64,000 bases of DNA from Eudorina sp. 2006-703-Eu-15. Its lineage: Eukaryota; Chlorophyta; Chlorophyceae; Chlamydomonadales; Volvocaceae. Positions 25,501-39,100 of this stretch are shown here, in pieces. The first letter of the stretch is position 1; each line of letters starts with the position of its first letter. The DNA is taken from contig BDSI01000065.1 of the NCBI GenBank assembly GCA_003117195.1, positions 168,723-232,722 on the forward strand, written 5' to 3'. The position numbers and the translations under genes are program-made. The notes under the pieces were generated by a model. The model saw nothing but the letters and a program-made list of their open reading frames with translations. It did not search any database and was not told the DNA's origin.

Positions 25501-28500
25501 CGTAGGTCGTCGGTGCGTGCGTGCTGACGTGTCATCCGGCAGCTGTGGAAACAAGCGCCTGCGACGAACAAACCCAGACAAGTCCGGGACGTTTCCGCAA
25601 AAGCATGCCTTCACATCACGGCGCCGCAGTGGACAGGCGTTACTTACGTAGGTCAGAAACGTCATGTGGGGCCTAGTGATGTTGCGAGTCGTGTTGGTCA
25701 GCAGGGACGCGACGGCCAAGCCTTGTGTCTGAATCCATGTACGTCGCACGGGCGGCGGGGAAATAAAGGACACCCAAGAAAAAGAAATCGGGGGATGCTT
25801 GCTTGATTGGAGCCTCTGTTGCCCCCTCCGGGGCCCGTACCCTGTAGTCCACCACGGCTGAGATCTCGGTTTGCAGGTCATGAGCAAGGAAATCTGGAAC
25901 TAAACCCCGAACCCCAAGCGGGCAATGAGCAGCGCTGGACGACACCCGCCCTCGCAGTAACTGAATGCCCCTGCAATCACCACTAAGCCTGCTAATTATC
26001 CTGTCCACCGCTGAACCGTTCACTGACCTGTTGCAGTGTTCAAGTAAGCGGCAATGCCGGAAGTTGATGGCAACGCAGGCAGGGATGGAAGGAATGAAAG
26101 GTCATAAGTTGTGGAAGAAAGGGAAAGGACTTGAAACTACACGGTTGACAGCGCGGAATCAAAGGCACAGGCACTTGCATAGGCCCTTAGGCCGGGGCAC
26201 GGAAAAGGGAGTGGGCATTGCAATGGGGATCAGTTACGGACTACCGCGACCGTCCTGCCGTACGTCGCATTGATTGTGAATCAGTTTATACACAGTACGT
26301 GAATCCTGATAGAACATATGACGATGTACTTACAAGTACGTAGGCCGCTGCTTACCCGCGTAATCATGCCCCAGGTGATGCGGAAGTCGCCAATGTACGG
26401 GACCTCCACATTGTCCAGGAACTCAGCGGTTGAGGCGATGAAGAGCACAGCCAGCGCGCCGCGGGCGAGCGCATTGCTGGCTCGTACATCCGCCGTACAC
26501 GTCGAGTTGGAGCCCAACAGGTCCACCAGCACGATCATGCCCGTGTAGTTGCCGGTCAGATTGGCGCAGGCGGTCAACGGCGAGGCGACGCCGAACGGCA
26601 CTTGCTGTACATCGTACCACAGCAGGCAAACCGGGGGAGCGGGCGGCGGGGTGGCAGCGTGGGTAAGACGAAACGGCGCGGATGAAACGATTGGTTTCCG
26701 GTAAATAGTGCACGCGCCGTGGCTGCTGTATACACGTACGAGCGGACGGAGCGGCGCGACCACGTCCCTGCGCTGGCGTGTGTTGGGCCCGATGAGGTCA
26801 CCCCGGCACTCGTCCGTACGACGTGTGCACGACCCTGTACGACGTGTGTACCGCGAGGCCCGCCCCACAATGAATGAAGCACCCCGTGCGTTGAAAGTGG
26901 ACGAGTGGGCGATGGCCAGTGTGCGACGGCAGCCTTTGACTGCACGCAGCGAGATCGCTTCAAAGCACCAGTACGATCAATCGTTGCCATCCAAGCGCAG
27001 AAACGGAAAAAGCTGGGCGCACGGCGGGTGAGGGCTGTGGATGTGCAACACCACGCACGCCAGGCGCGCTGTGGGTTAACGATCAGTCAATTTCGTGACC
27101 GACGTACCTTGGAATTCAACATCGATCGCCACGTGAATTCGCTCGTGCCACGGTACGGATACATCTGGGAAGCAAATAAAGCAGCGGGTAGCGAACGGAC
27201 AGGATTACGTAAAGAGGGATCGATTCAAACGCGCGACAGTTGACAATGCGGACCAACGCATGCCGCGCCGGCTTATAATGCAGATATTTCACAAGGTGGA
27301 AGAAATCCACTTTGCAGGAAACACGTATGTCGGTCCCGCCCGTGAATGCCTAAGTCGCGCGCGATGAGTGCTTGTTGCTTAGTAACCCGGGCCTCAGGGG
27401 TATCGTCGCGCGACCCTGTAAAATGTAATTAATTGCAAATTCGCAAACCTTGGAAGGTTTTAAGAGATCTTCTCTGTGCACGCGCGGGGCTTCTGGAAGC
27501 AAATTTGAATTTCATATTTGCGGAGAAAGATAGCATTGATCGATAAGGAGCCCTTTGCAGCTGCAGGTTATGGCGACTACCCAAAAGCATACGCTGGTGA
27601 GAAAGGGTCACCAAACAATTTAAAAAGATACTGTACCGGTACACAGGCGACCGTTACAAGCCATTCACAACCAAGGCAAACACGGAAAGGCGTGCATAAC
27701 GCAGCACAACATTACCATACATGCGCTTCTTTGGGCTTATGCTCCTAAGTCAAAAAATATTAGCGCTTTCACGCATTAGGCAAGTATATAGTAGAGGCTA
27801 GGCATGGGCACAAACCTCACAAAGCTATTCCCCCGCTGCCCCGAACGCACCGACTGTGATTGCATGGTGCCGTTGGCGTCAGTGTACCGGAAGAGGATGG
27901 CCAGATTATATTGTGAGGCCGGAAAATTGTTCGGGTGGTTGACCGTTGCCCCAACCGACAGAACATTCTGCGGGGTGCGGGCGAAGGAACCGCGGACACA
28001 TCGGTGCGGCGTTCACCGACGTGTCATCATTACTGCTCCACACAGGGTGCATCATCCATCCAGAAATCGATCGATTTGGCCGAGGTTTTCATCGCATGTG
28101 GGCACGGAACATCAACGTCGTCCCGTCGACGACAGATTCGCTCGCTTTGTTCCGCTCATGTCAAGGGCTGTAAATGCCGGATCGAGACCACAGCTCGACA
28201 ACGCGCTGCTGTGTGCGTGTGCGCAAAGCCGCAGGTAGCGAGGAGGCAACCATGACAAAGCTTACCAGCCACATACAGCCGGGGTTTGTCTCGCGCGATA
28301 TGTTCGTGTGCCCGTGCATGTGATGGTGCATGTGCCCGTGCGTGTGCGTGAATGCCGGTCAGCTGGCGCCGAATCACTCGCTCCAGCAGGCGGGAAGACT
28401 GAAATAAACACATATGCATGTCCGCCCCAACCACAAGACATAGGGCAACACAGGGATGGAGTGAAACGTTTGCATAGGCTGTTGCTGAACAGCCGCACCT

Positions 28501-31500
28501 TTGCAGTCGCGGGCGCCGTCACCGTGGGCATGTTGCCGTTGTCACCTGCACCCCAGGGCCACGCACGCACGGCGCATCGACATTAGCCGGCAAACCTACA
28601 GGGGCGCCCTGCCCTGGAAAGAGTGAAAGAATGAATGAAAGCGACATGACACCCTGTCCTACGTTCTCATTGATAATCAGACCGAGAACGCAGTCATCAC
28701 AGCAGGCTCGTTTTCCGCCTACACCTCGGAAAGCTAGATAGCCCGCCTGATCGGTGCCACACCGTCCCCGCGGCGGCGTAAATGCTCTCTGCCCCTTCCT
28801 GCTGGCGCCCACTTCGCCACTTTGCCTGCTCGACGTCACCGATTCGTACATGTACCGTACTGCTTACCGTCGTTGCCCGCCGCCATGACGGACAGGAAGT
28901 CGGGGTTGCGCCACGCGAAGGAGTCGTACTGCCGGCAAATCTCGTTGTACGTCACAGCAAGCGCGCCGGTGAAGCCCCAGCTGGACGACGTGATGCGTGC
29001 TCCGACCGCGTAGTGGTACTGCACACAAGCAATATGAACGAAACATGAATAATCGCATGTAAGAGTGCGTTGCCGTTATCATCGACGCCAGCTGATTCCC
29101 CGCACCGGTCCATCCTACCCCAGAGCCTCTATCCCTGCGCTAAACAGCTGGCTGGCTCCTTGCTGTGTGCCTGTGTCCCACATTCGTCACATCTGATCGT
29201 ACGTACGTACGTACGTACGTACGTACGTACAGCAAAACGTTTGCAGTACTCACCGACAGCACTTTGTCGTCCAGCGGCTGCGGCAGGTACAGGTTGCCGC
29301 CCACAGGCGCCAAGTCGAAGAAGCTCAGGCGCGCCTGGGGGGCGCTGCCCGTGCCGCGCTGGTTGACCAGGCCCGAGGCCGAGCTGTTCGAGTACGCCGC
29401 GCCCGCCACACTCCCCGCCGTGTGGGTGCCGTGGCCGTACGGATCATCTCCAAACCACCTATTGATCCCTGCGTGTGTGCAGAAAGTCTCAGCTGACGGA
29501 TGCTCCAGGGCGGGCGCAGGCATATCCCCGCGTGAGCATGTGCGTTCATAGGCAGGCAGCAGGGCAGGAGGGTACGGTATGTGCGTGTGCGTCCTTCGAA
29601 TGAAAAACCGTTATCCGTCATCCGTTATCCGTCGCGGGTGAGGCCATGGCCGGTAGGTGTACAAGTCCGTTGGGACCCTGACACTGACTGACGCACGTCA
29701 GCAACAGGATGGTGCGCGTGGCGGTGCTGATGTTCTCAAAGGAACCTGGCACGGAGGCGGGGCTGCATTCACGGTAGCTGATACCGCGGCATTCATCACC
29801 AAGCGCGCAGGGTCCACCGTGACACGGTTCATCCATTTCACGGCACCGCCGCATGGGCGACAGGCAATAGCAGGATTTACCGGAGGAGATGGGCAGCATG
29901 TACTGCACAATCTTCCGATGGTCGGGCAGGTACAGCCGCGGCGGCGACCCCACAAACATGGCCCGGAGGCTGCCCTGTCGGTACCGGTCGTCGATGAAGT
30001 GGCAGTGGTCCATGTCGATGCCTGTGTCATCGAGCTGCGATGAGGCGGCGGGCAGGGGCCGGCGGCGCGCGGCGGCGGGCATGGCTGCTGGTCGGTCGGC
30101 AGCGGCAGCAGCAGCGGGTACGGTGCGGAGACTGGACGGATGTACGGCAACATACAGCATCGATGCAATAAACTCGTGTACGACCGTAGCGTGCATTAGT
30201 AGTTACAAAACTGTGACGACACTACTCAGTCCCTAGACACTCACCCCAACCACGATGCCCTGCCCCTGGAGCCTTGCGGCCCAGTACGGCCGCAAGGTCG
30301 CTGTGGGATTTCCGTACTGCGTCAAGGTGACGTTTCCTGCAGGCGGCGGGAAGGTAGGTACGGCAGACCGCGGGACAGCAAGGGACAGGGACGGGGACAG
30401 GAAAAGGAGGTAAGCCGCAGAACGCAACGGCAGCAAGCAGCTTTTGCGTTGCGTTGTGCCAGATAGCCCTTGGCCGTGCAGATTGGTTGCGAGCCATGCG
30501 CGGTACGGCATTAACTGCATGATCATGTGCTGTACTAATTAGTGTAGACACCGATGTTCCGTCTGTGGAGTCCCTGATGATAACATTTCGACATTCGCCT
30601 TGCTAAGTGCGGGAAACTGCTGATGAGTACGGCGATGCTCCACCATCGAACCCTACATACCCATTACCCACCCACCCGTGAGCTTCTTTTCTCTTTCATT
30701 ATAAGCACCCACCCACCCACCCGTCTGCATGATCCAGCCCGCGATGGAATTGCGGACAGTCGCCTTGAGAGCCGGCTCAATCCACAGGACGGTGCCCATC
30801 TTTGAGATCCACGTGACACCCGGCTCGTAGTCCTGCGTGGCGTCGTCGGTGCAGAGGAATAAATGGCATGTGTGTTCGTGTGTGTATGTGCGTATGTATG
30901 GACGAAGAGATGGCTCTCGTTGGCCCATGGCAGACACAAAACGCCGATCTCATCACATGCATCCGCGGGTCCCGATGATCGACATGATCGACCCGCACTC
31001 CTTGGGCTTGACCTAAGAGGGCAGGTGCGGCAGGTGGGCAGCTGCGCAGGTAGGTAAGGGTGCGGGCGGCCTGTGCCCGGTGCGGGCAACACCCGCCGCC
31101 GGTGGACAGCTCTTGCAGCGCCGAGCCGCCGACGTGGCGGGTTGCTTGCGTGGGCAGTCATCAGGCGTCCTCTATTGATCCTTTTTCCAGGCCAGCAGGC
31201 ACGGACGCGCAACCGTGAACACCCCACCGGGCGACAGCGCTCGTCCGCAACGTGATCTTCGGCGGTCTGTACACTGTGCTGTTTGGTTTGGGCGGGCGTG
31301 GCTGGCTGCCATGACTCTTTGCGATATGAGGTCGGCGACCTGATCCCGCTTCAAGACGGATTGTACTGTGTCCTGATGGCAGATCAGATCTGGACCTCTG
31401 ACCGACACCCGAGGTGGCGCATACCTTAGGGCAGAAGTAAAGTACTAAGATCGGCGACATGTCATTGTACAGCGCATTCGTCAACGCCCGAGGCCGGCAC

Positions 31501-33829
31501 GGCTCCCCAGGCGCCGCCAGCCCCAGCGCCGCCGCCAGCGCCGCCGGCCATGCCTCGGCGATGGCATCACGAGCTCCCGCCGAAAGTCCCGGCACTAGCC
31601 GTACACTTGCGCCGTACATGTCCTGCTCCGAGGACGCCGCGGCGGCTGTCCCCGTTGACGAGGTGCTGCTGCCGCCGCCTTCGCCGCTACCACTGGAGCC
31701 GGAGGGTGGAGGTTTTGACGCCGATGGCGGCGACGATGATGTATCGCCGGGCTGTGTGGCTGCTAGGTGATTGCGCCATGTGCTCAGAGACGCGAACGGA
31801 CCCGGTTCGGAAGCGGCGGCGGGGGACGACGTTGAGGCATTGGCGCTGTCGTCATCGAGTCTGGCGAAGGCGCCGCGCGGGCTGTTGTAGAGCGCGCTGC
31901 TGCCGCCGCCGGCCGCCGGCGCCGCCAGCTGGCGGCCGCGCCGGCGGCCCTGAGCAGGCCGCTGCGCTCTGGCGGCGGCGCCGGCGGAGGCGGCGGCGGC
32001 GGCGGCCGCGGCGAAGACCGCCGCTGCCTCCGGGGCCACTTTGAAGGAGGGCCGGTAGACAGCCTGTCCGGCAGGAGGATTGTACAGATGTACGGCGGCC
32101 GTACGAGTACATCATTCGACAGTACAGACCTGGGTGATGTCGTCCGGCCTCAGGAGTTAAACCTTGAACGGCGTCCGAATAGAATTTTCTTACAGATTTA
32201 GCATAGGGTTCAATGGATAGCCAGGGCGGGTGCATACCCACCTACCCTTCGCTGCAGATATTTGGATGGGCAGAGAAGAAGAAGCGGAAAACTGCAACGG
32301 TATGGCAGCGTGCAGCAGTGCAGTCGTGGCCTATGCATGGTGGCTCACCGCAAGCGCGCCAAAGCGATCTGCCGTGCTGATGATGTTCGGTTTCGCCTGT
32401 ACGAGCAACGTGTTATCCGCCACGTACTCAAGTATGTCCGTACCGCCCGCCAGCAGCGCTGTGCGCAGCTGCCACACGTTCGCTGCGGGGGTGTTGGCGG
32501 CGGGGCCAGGTCAGCACAGATCCGCCCCCAGGTGGGCAGTTGCTTAACCAGGCCAGTGGACCATTTGTATCCATGCTAACTGGTCTGCTCGAAACATGGA
32601 CTCGGCCGTCGGGCCATGGCCCTCGGGTGTTCGTTTGCACAGTTGCTGGTTGTCGGTGTCCAGGGAAGGCCGCACACGTGGCATTCTTTGGGCGAGAGAA
32701 TAGTTTGCTGGCTTCTCTGTTGGGCCGGCGGGCCTGGCAGCAGCTGTCGAGGCACAGTGCTGCCGTGCAGGTGAGCTTGTGGTGTAGGCACCGTGGCACC
32801 TCCGGATGCGGCAGGCTGAAACCCTGTAAAGCAGGCAGGAAGGCATCAAGGAGACATCAAGACATCAAGCTGCCGCACCTTCGTTGTACTGTAGTACAAA
32901 CAGCTGCCGGTTGCTCTTATCCTTTCCATACGGCACCGTGGATGCCACGTCCGATCCAGTGTTTCCGCTGACGGCGTCAGTTGCTGCATCCGACGCTTTC
33001 CTGTCGTGTGCAGGGTAGGGGGAGAAATGCACACTGAGACATCGACGGATATTTTATGCAGGTCAAACGTTGGTGATTGGCGACCAACCGCCTGTCGCCG
33101 AGGTGTTCCCATTGGATCTCACTAACTGGCTATTCCACACCGTTGGTTAAACCGTTGCCAGTTGTACCGGTACGTGAAAGCGTACGACGGAACGAAGGAT
33201 TTCATGACGGCGATGATGTCATTGCGGACATAGGACATACATGTATGGATCAGGACTGGACGAGTCCGCCCGCCACTCTCAGTCATGTTTCTTTTTTAAC
33301 CGACCACCAAGCACTTTGTTAGTAAACATGGAGCGCCGTACGCCGTGTGAACACGCTCGGAAAATGCCAACCTCAAGTGCCATACCCGAAACATCCTAGA
33401 CCTTCCCTGAAGTCATGGTTAGGTCAGTGAACGCAAACTTCTCTTTATTTCAGAACGCTGCGCATCAGCGCAATGTGCATGTCCGTATAGATGATAATAG
33501 ATATTTATTGTGATCATGCGATTATACATAATTATTTCGATCTTGGCATTTGGACAAGCTGCATCGACAAAAAGTTTACATTGCATGCCCATTTTCTTTT
33601 AGGTGTCAAGAAGTGCACCAATAAATAAATGCCAGTGAATTAAAATCTGAGACTTACAAGCCAGAAACACTCACCTGAGGGGTATCCGCCCGCTACGCAC
33701 GTCTGCGAACCCGTTGCTGCTATCTTGCGCAAGACATGCATTATCATTCCAAATAATATATGAGACAAGTATTATAAGATATCTCCATTTTGAGGTCAAT
33801 GTCGATGCCCGGCGAGAAGGTCGCTCCAT
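16557..33829 (-). CDS. Secreted subtilase (S8, Kp43-like) with beta-trefoil and three C-terminal modules
   Basis: Predicted extracellular serine protease, about 1787 residues. Exons (minus): 33675-33829, 32879-33000, 32349-32482, 31425-32063, 30721-30832, 30245-30336, 29881-30034, 29254-29468, 28868-29018, 28499-28545, 27821-27967, 27108-27164, 26356-26604, 25648-25728, 25147-25294, 24750-24784, 24320-24381, 23783-23858, 23386-23418, 22962-23018, 22350-22492, 21750-21874, 21269-21486, 20771-20912, 20351-20534, 19567-19838, 18626-19159, 17653-18135, 17184-17329, 16557-16907. Order: signal peptide (1-~40, cleavage after CLA); prodomain to ~400 with a long Ser/Ala insert; catalytic D421 (DDTGID), H482 (GHGTHTAG), N590 (AAGNDG), S849 (GTSMATP); PA-type insert ~676-758; Kp43-type beta-sandwich (GWGRLDL, ALVWHDYPG, NDLDFGV, VNNVE); three-part ricin-type beta-trefoil lectin fold ~1085-1265; then three ~150-residue modules carrying GGDN/SGDN, separated by Pro-rich linkers. 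All junctions keep phase and the total is divisible by three. The first ATG is at 33829 and the stop TAA at 16557-16559. Substrate unknown; cell-wall or matrix turnover is an inference from secretion. The small exons at 23386 and 27108 are least certain. Confidence 0.88.
18436..18480. repeat. GGCAGGAAA tandem repeat
   Basis: CAGG/GGCAGGAAA units in the intron between subtilase exons 17653-18135 and 18626-19159. The Pro-rich linker ahead of this intron is coded just upstream. Confidence 0.85.
21176..21240. repeat. AAGGAAGGATAG tandem repeat
   Basis: 12-bp GAAGGATAGAAG units in the subtilase intron between exons 20771-20912 and 21269-21486, near the donor of the latter. Confidence 0.85.
22521..22590. 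repeat. GGCAGGCAGGCGGGAA repeat
   Basis: CAGG-based repeat in the subtilase intron upstream of exon 22350-22492. Similar runs occur near 23030 and 23265, so this repeat type has seeded several introns of the gene. Confidence 0.85.
25056..25138. repeat. 22-bp minisatellite beside a subtilase donor
   Basis: Nearly four copies of CTTCCTCACGGCCACTCCGT plus CT, ending a few bases before the donor of exon 25147-25294 on the minus strand. Confidence 0.93.
29198..29230. repeat. (GTAC)n self-complementary microsatellite
   Basis: Eight tandem GTAC units inside the intron between the catalytic-His exon (29254-29468) and catalytic-Asn exon (28868-29018). Each unit is a palindrome and resembles the frequent GTACGG donor word. 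Confidence 0.95.
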
Positions 33830-36132
33830 CGTTCCCGAGCCAAGGTAGTAAGGGTAGTGCAAACAGGGCAACGTTCAATTTCGGGAGCGCGCAACTAAGG
33901 GCTGCAGAGGCTGGTAGAAATATGAACAACGGCATTTCCATCTGTTTGCTGAATGGTTAACTCTCGATGGCAGCCTCCCTGGACGCAACCGCCATGATGA
34001 CTTCCCGGCGACGGCATAATGAAGTTATTTGTGTTGTTTTTCTTGTTGTTATGACCTGTATGATAATCTGATACTTGTCCTGCGGTGATAGCAGTTTACG
34101 TAACATGAAATCGCCTCGCGTCTGCAGCTGAAACCGCCAGCGACATGGACCATTACAAGCCTTGATTATAGATTCTTGCGGCTAAAATAATGAACCTTCT
34201 GTTTCTAGAATATTCAGCATTAATGACATACTTATTTCGGCTCACGGCAACAATTTGTGCCCGCCATCGACCAGCCCAAACGCCGAATACTTAAGGATAA
34301 CTCAGAATGCATTACAACATGTGTCGCCTGTTTAATTTTGCCCACCAGTATCAGCAGAGCTGGTGCATTTCGCTGCTATTATGAACAACGCCCGTTGGTC
34401 AGCGACTGAAACCGATGGCACCAGGCAGTGTCAACTCGTGGCTTCCTTTGCAAATATGAACACAACTAAAGAAGAAACTACCCACGTGGTGTGCTTTAGG
34501 TAAATGAATTTGACTTCATGTACGCCTCATACTGTTGTGACGTCGGTCCTCGTCGGTCACGCGCCGTGCGTATGTTCCCACGTCAACGTACGGAAAGCCA
34601 TCAAAAACGTCATTGTCATTAAACATCATGTGATATTAGCAGCCCCCCGATAATTGTGTATATATTTTGCACCTTTGCCCTGAGTACGAGTTGTAGTCGC
34701 AGTCAGACCCTGAGACTGTTTGGGTTAAGTCCGTTTCGTTGCACGAGGGGAAGCGGGACAGAGACGGGCACAGCGTTTCTGAAAAAAAGGTTCCAAAGAA
34801 CGCTATCCGCAGCGGCGCACAACATCATTGCAAGGACAAAGCAAAGGCCAGTGAACTCGATGGCTTGGGTCCAATGTGCGGTGTGGGGCTTATACCCCCT
34901 CATACACATTCGATGCAAGCACGCAGCTGTGCGAGATGCGCTCACGCGCGGATGGGTCCAACAAAACCTTGATTGCTGTCCGCCTTGCATTGATGCGGGC
35001 TACTTGCCAAGGCTAGCTGTACGACAGACACGGACACGGACACGTACGGCGAATGGCGTCGCTACAAAAGATGCATCTGGGCGCCCATGCATGCCTATCA
35101 GCTTTTGTCCGCAACTGGGTCTTTTGCAGGTGTATGCTGTGCACTGATTCGTCTCCGTTCAAGCAGAATGCCGACGCTGCGGCGTGCTGTTATTGTTAAA
35201 GAAGTTACAGCGGGCCGTGATATACCTGTAGTAGTAACTGTTACAAGGTGGACCCGAGTCCCGACTGTAATATGTCGTTATGTGAAATGGCGTAACGCGT
35301 CGTACCGACAATTGGGTTGGTTTGAACGCACGCACGCCGCGCTCTGATAGACGTACCCGATCACGTGGAAAGTTCCTCACCCCTTTCGTCCCATGCAAAA
35401 TGGTATCTTGCAGGGAAGCTTCGGACGAGAAACGTACAGTGCAGCAGCGTAAACAGGAAAAAATCACGCGGCACAACCTGGCATCATCTGCGTGCACATA
35501 ATGCGTCGAGCCTGTCAAGTCCTGCCATGCGTGGGACATCAAGTGTGTTCCGAGCTATGTTTGTACAAATAAGCTGAGTCGCGAGGGATCAGTGAGTGCT
35601 CAATGAGTGGAACACGTTTCACATGACAGCAACCCGGCGCTTGACATCATAGGCGCTGTAACGTTCATTCATTCATTCATCATAGAGCCATGGGAAATTG
35701 ACGATGACATCTGAGGGTGCCAGCAGGTGGCAGTACCACGCGCGACCCCAGGGTCACGATACTGCTGCTCTACGCTTTCGAGAGAAAGTAGTATTTGCCC
35801 ATTTGACACGCACAAGGAGGTAACTGGGTGGCTTGATGGACGGAGCATTTTGGCATTATTCTCAAACTCAACGATACCCCGCAGGGCTTCAAGATGAAGC
35901 CTAGGCACAGTTACGTCGCGTTGCGAAGGCTCTATAGCTCGACTGAACCACCTAGAGCGAACAGTTTCTGCGGGAATTTTTGAATTCACCCCCGCTGTAC
36001 GACGCTGTTCCCGTCAGGGATTCAAAGTGGTCAATCGCCTTGACTTGTACTGAGAACGCGCAGCTGTATAGCTTTTTGCATCAACTTACCTATCAAACGG
36101 ATGGTGATCAACTCGGTGCCTTGCAGTCCGCC
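33830..36132. promoter_or_regulatory. Divergent intergenic region between subtilase and ankyrin genes
   Basis: The subtilase starts leftward at 33829 and the ankyrin protein rightward at 36133, so both promoters should lie here. By eye the stretch 33.3-35.0 kb is visibly AT-richer than the rest of the window. A TATA-like TGTATATATTTT occurs near 34657. No convincing frame was found inside. A copy of the (AATG)n-linked motif lies at 35651-35682. Confidence 0.5.
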
Positions 36133-39100
36133 ATGGAAGGAGACAAACGCCACGCCGATCCAAGTTGCGGAGGAGTCAGCAGCGCCGTGAACGCACACAA
36201 ACGCTCAGCAGCAGCAGCAGCCTGTATCTGTCATACGGACAAGTCAAACGCTGACAACAGCAAGCGGCCACGCGGTGCAAATCTCCAGCAGGTTCAAATT
36301 GGTGTCAGCAGCGCCGCCTGTGGCCCGCAGCGAGTTGAGGACCCTAAATCAAAGCCCAGAGCCGCCGCATCATCCAGGATGCTAACATCTCCAGAGTCGT
36401 TCGATCATCACCTTGATCTGCTCAACGCACCTTCCGCCAGCGACGCGCTCGCCAAACTAGACCCTTCTCCGTCACCTTCGCTTCTCGCCCTGCTGCAACC
36501 TCGCCACGTCGCCTGCTGTGTGCCTCATCGGCCCGCCGGCGCGGACCGCTCGGCGCGCACAGCGGGCGGCAACCGGACATCATCGCTGCCGCACCTAAGC
36601 ACGCAACCCTGGGAGCAGCAGCTACCCAACTGGGTCGGCCGCCGCGACGCGACGCGACCGCACAGCACTGCGCAAACCGCGCCAGACAGTTACCACGCGC
36701 GCGGAACTCGTGGAACGGGTACGTCCTCAGCCGACCCAGATCAGATCTTCAAACATGGTGGCTTTGGAGTCGCTGCACAAAAATCAAGCCTGCTGGATCT
36801 GCCGGTGAGCGTCCTGGAGCAGGTGCTCGCGGCCGCGGGCCGCGGCGCCGGCGGCGCGGCGGGCAGCTGTCGCGCGCTCGCGGCCGCCTGGCGCACCGCG
36901 GCGTCGCGGCCGGCGCTGGCCGCGACCTACCTGCTGGCCAGCTACGGCTCCAAGCTGGCCGCCGCCTTCATCTACGAGCTGCCGCAGCTCATTGCGCTCG
37001 TCCGGTGTGGAGCGACCGCCGCGGCGGCGGCTGCAGCCATCAAAGGTCCAACCGCTGCTAGCGTGGAGCTCACGTGCCCCGTGGCCAAGGAAGCCGCCAA
37101 CGACCACGACGACGACGACGACGCGGCGGCGGCGGCGATCCTTCGCAGTCTGGTGCTCGGCGGGGCTGAGGCGATGTGGGTTTCGGAGGAGTTAATCGTC
37201 GGCGCCGCGGAGCGAGGTCACGCGCGCGTCGTACTCCGGGCGCTGCAGCTGGTCGGCGGCGGCGCCGCCGCCGCCGCCGCCCCTGACGGCGAAGATTGCG
37301 CCCACCTGGCGCTCGTCACCGCAGCCAAGGCGGGCTACGTGGGTGTCGTACACGCTGTACTGCTGGCGTCACCTTCGGCGCCGCAGCCTGACGCCATTGC
37401 GACGGCGCTCCGCGCGGCGAGCGAGGGCGGCCATCTGGGTGTTCTGCTGGCGCTGCTGTACGGCAGTGATGGGGCTGGCGGCTGCGGCGTGTCTACCAGC
37501 CGTGACTCAGCCGCGCTCGCGGCGGCCCTGCTGGCGGCCTGCCGCCGAGGACACAGCGCCTGTGCGGAAGCACTGCTGCACGCCGGCGCGTGCAATGCGC
37601 AGGAGGCGCTCCGTGCCGCCGCGGCTGCGGGACAGGCGGGCTGTGTGGCCTTGCTGCTGGGCCAAGGTCGTCGTCGCCGCTGCGGCAGTAGGGCCAACTG
37701 CGCCGGCCGCAGCGATGGAGATGGTGGTGGCGGCGGCGGCGGCGGCGGCGGCCCGTTTGAGTCCTACGCTACGGCCGACGGCCGCTCATTGCTGGCTGCC
37801 TCCACCGCCGGCCACGCTGCAGTGCTGCGGCAGCTCCTCAGCAGTGGCGCCGACCCGAAAAGCCAGGATGCCGCGAAGGCCGTCATGTTCGCCCTGGATG
37901 TAAGCGGCAAACAGCGCGGGAGCGGCGGCGGCGCCGCCGCCGCCGCCCCTAACGCGGCCGGTGTCATACATGCCGTTACTGATCCGGCTGATCCCGTCAG
38001 ACCTTCCGGCGTAGTCGACCTGCCAGTTCTGCAGCTGTTGCTTGAGTACGGCGCGGCGCCCACTCGCGAGGCCCTGGCGGCCGCTGCGCTGGCGGCAGCC
38101 CATGGTGCCGATGGCGGCCTCGCCGCTGTTGAGGCGCTCCTGGTCGCCGGCGCGGACGCCAACGGCGGCGACGCAGGCGCGTTGCTTGTCGCCTGCAGCG
38201 GGCGTTGTGGCGCCGCCGCCGCGGCGGCCCTGCTGGCGGCGGGTGCCGACCCAAATGCCCAGCGCGGTCTGCCGCTGATCCGCGCGTGCGTGGGTGGCCA
38301 CCACGCGACCGCGCAGGCTCTGCTGTCGGCGGGGGCCCGACCCGACGCCTTCAGCGGACTGCCGCTGGTGGCGGCAGCGCGCCGGGGCGACGTCGTCCTC
38401 GTGTCAGCGCTTCTAGCTGCCGGTGCGGAGGTCCGCACCGCAGCTGCCCCGGTGCCTGCTTCGACCCAGACCCATGGGTCGCCGCCAGCGCCCGGTGGCC
38501 GCGTCGCGGCGGCAGCCGCAGCCGCAGCCGAATGCGGCGCGGCGGCGGTGGCCGGGGATCCGACAGTGGTCAGGGTCGTCCGACCCTTCGGTGGCTTCTT
38601 CGCGTTCGTGGCCGATAAGGTGCAGCGGGCACTACAGCCGCAGCAGGGCTGCCCCCAAGGCGACGTCCAGGCTGCAGCGCGGGACGCATCCATCGCGCAG
38701 CTACAGCACCAAGGCCAGGGCCAAAGCCAAGGCCAGGGTCACAGACAGCAGAATCCGGGGCATCGCGACCAGCAGCAGCAGCATCGGGGGGAGCAAGAAC
38801 AGTGTGAGCGCGACTTTCGACAACTGGCGCGGGAGATCCACGAGCACCAGTGGCGAGGCGAGGACGCGCCGCTGGTGCTGGACAGCGGTGCGCTGGTGGC
38901 CGCCTGCGCGGCGGCCGGACACGCGATCGGCGGCGCCGAGCGAGACCACGCGGGGGTGGTGCAACAGCTGTTGGCCGGGGGCGCAGACCCCAACGAGGCC
39001 GCCGGGCTGCCGCTCCGCCTGGCGGCGGCCAGTGGCGATGGGGCTGTGGTTCGGGCGCTGCTGGACGCGGTTGGCGCTTGCACCGCGACGGGCCACGGCC

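Noticed and set aside
35980..36132. Longer N-terminus for the ankyrin protein
   Set aside because: The frame is open, but the only upstream start would be TTG; the ATG at 36133 has a strong context.
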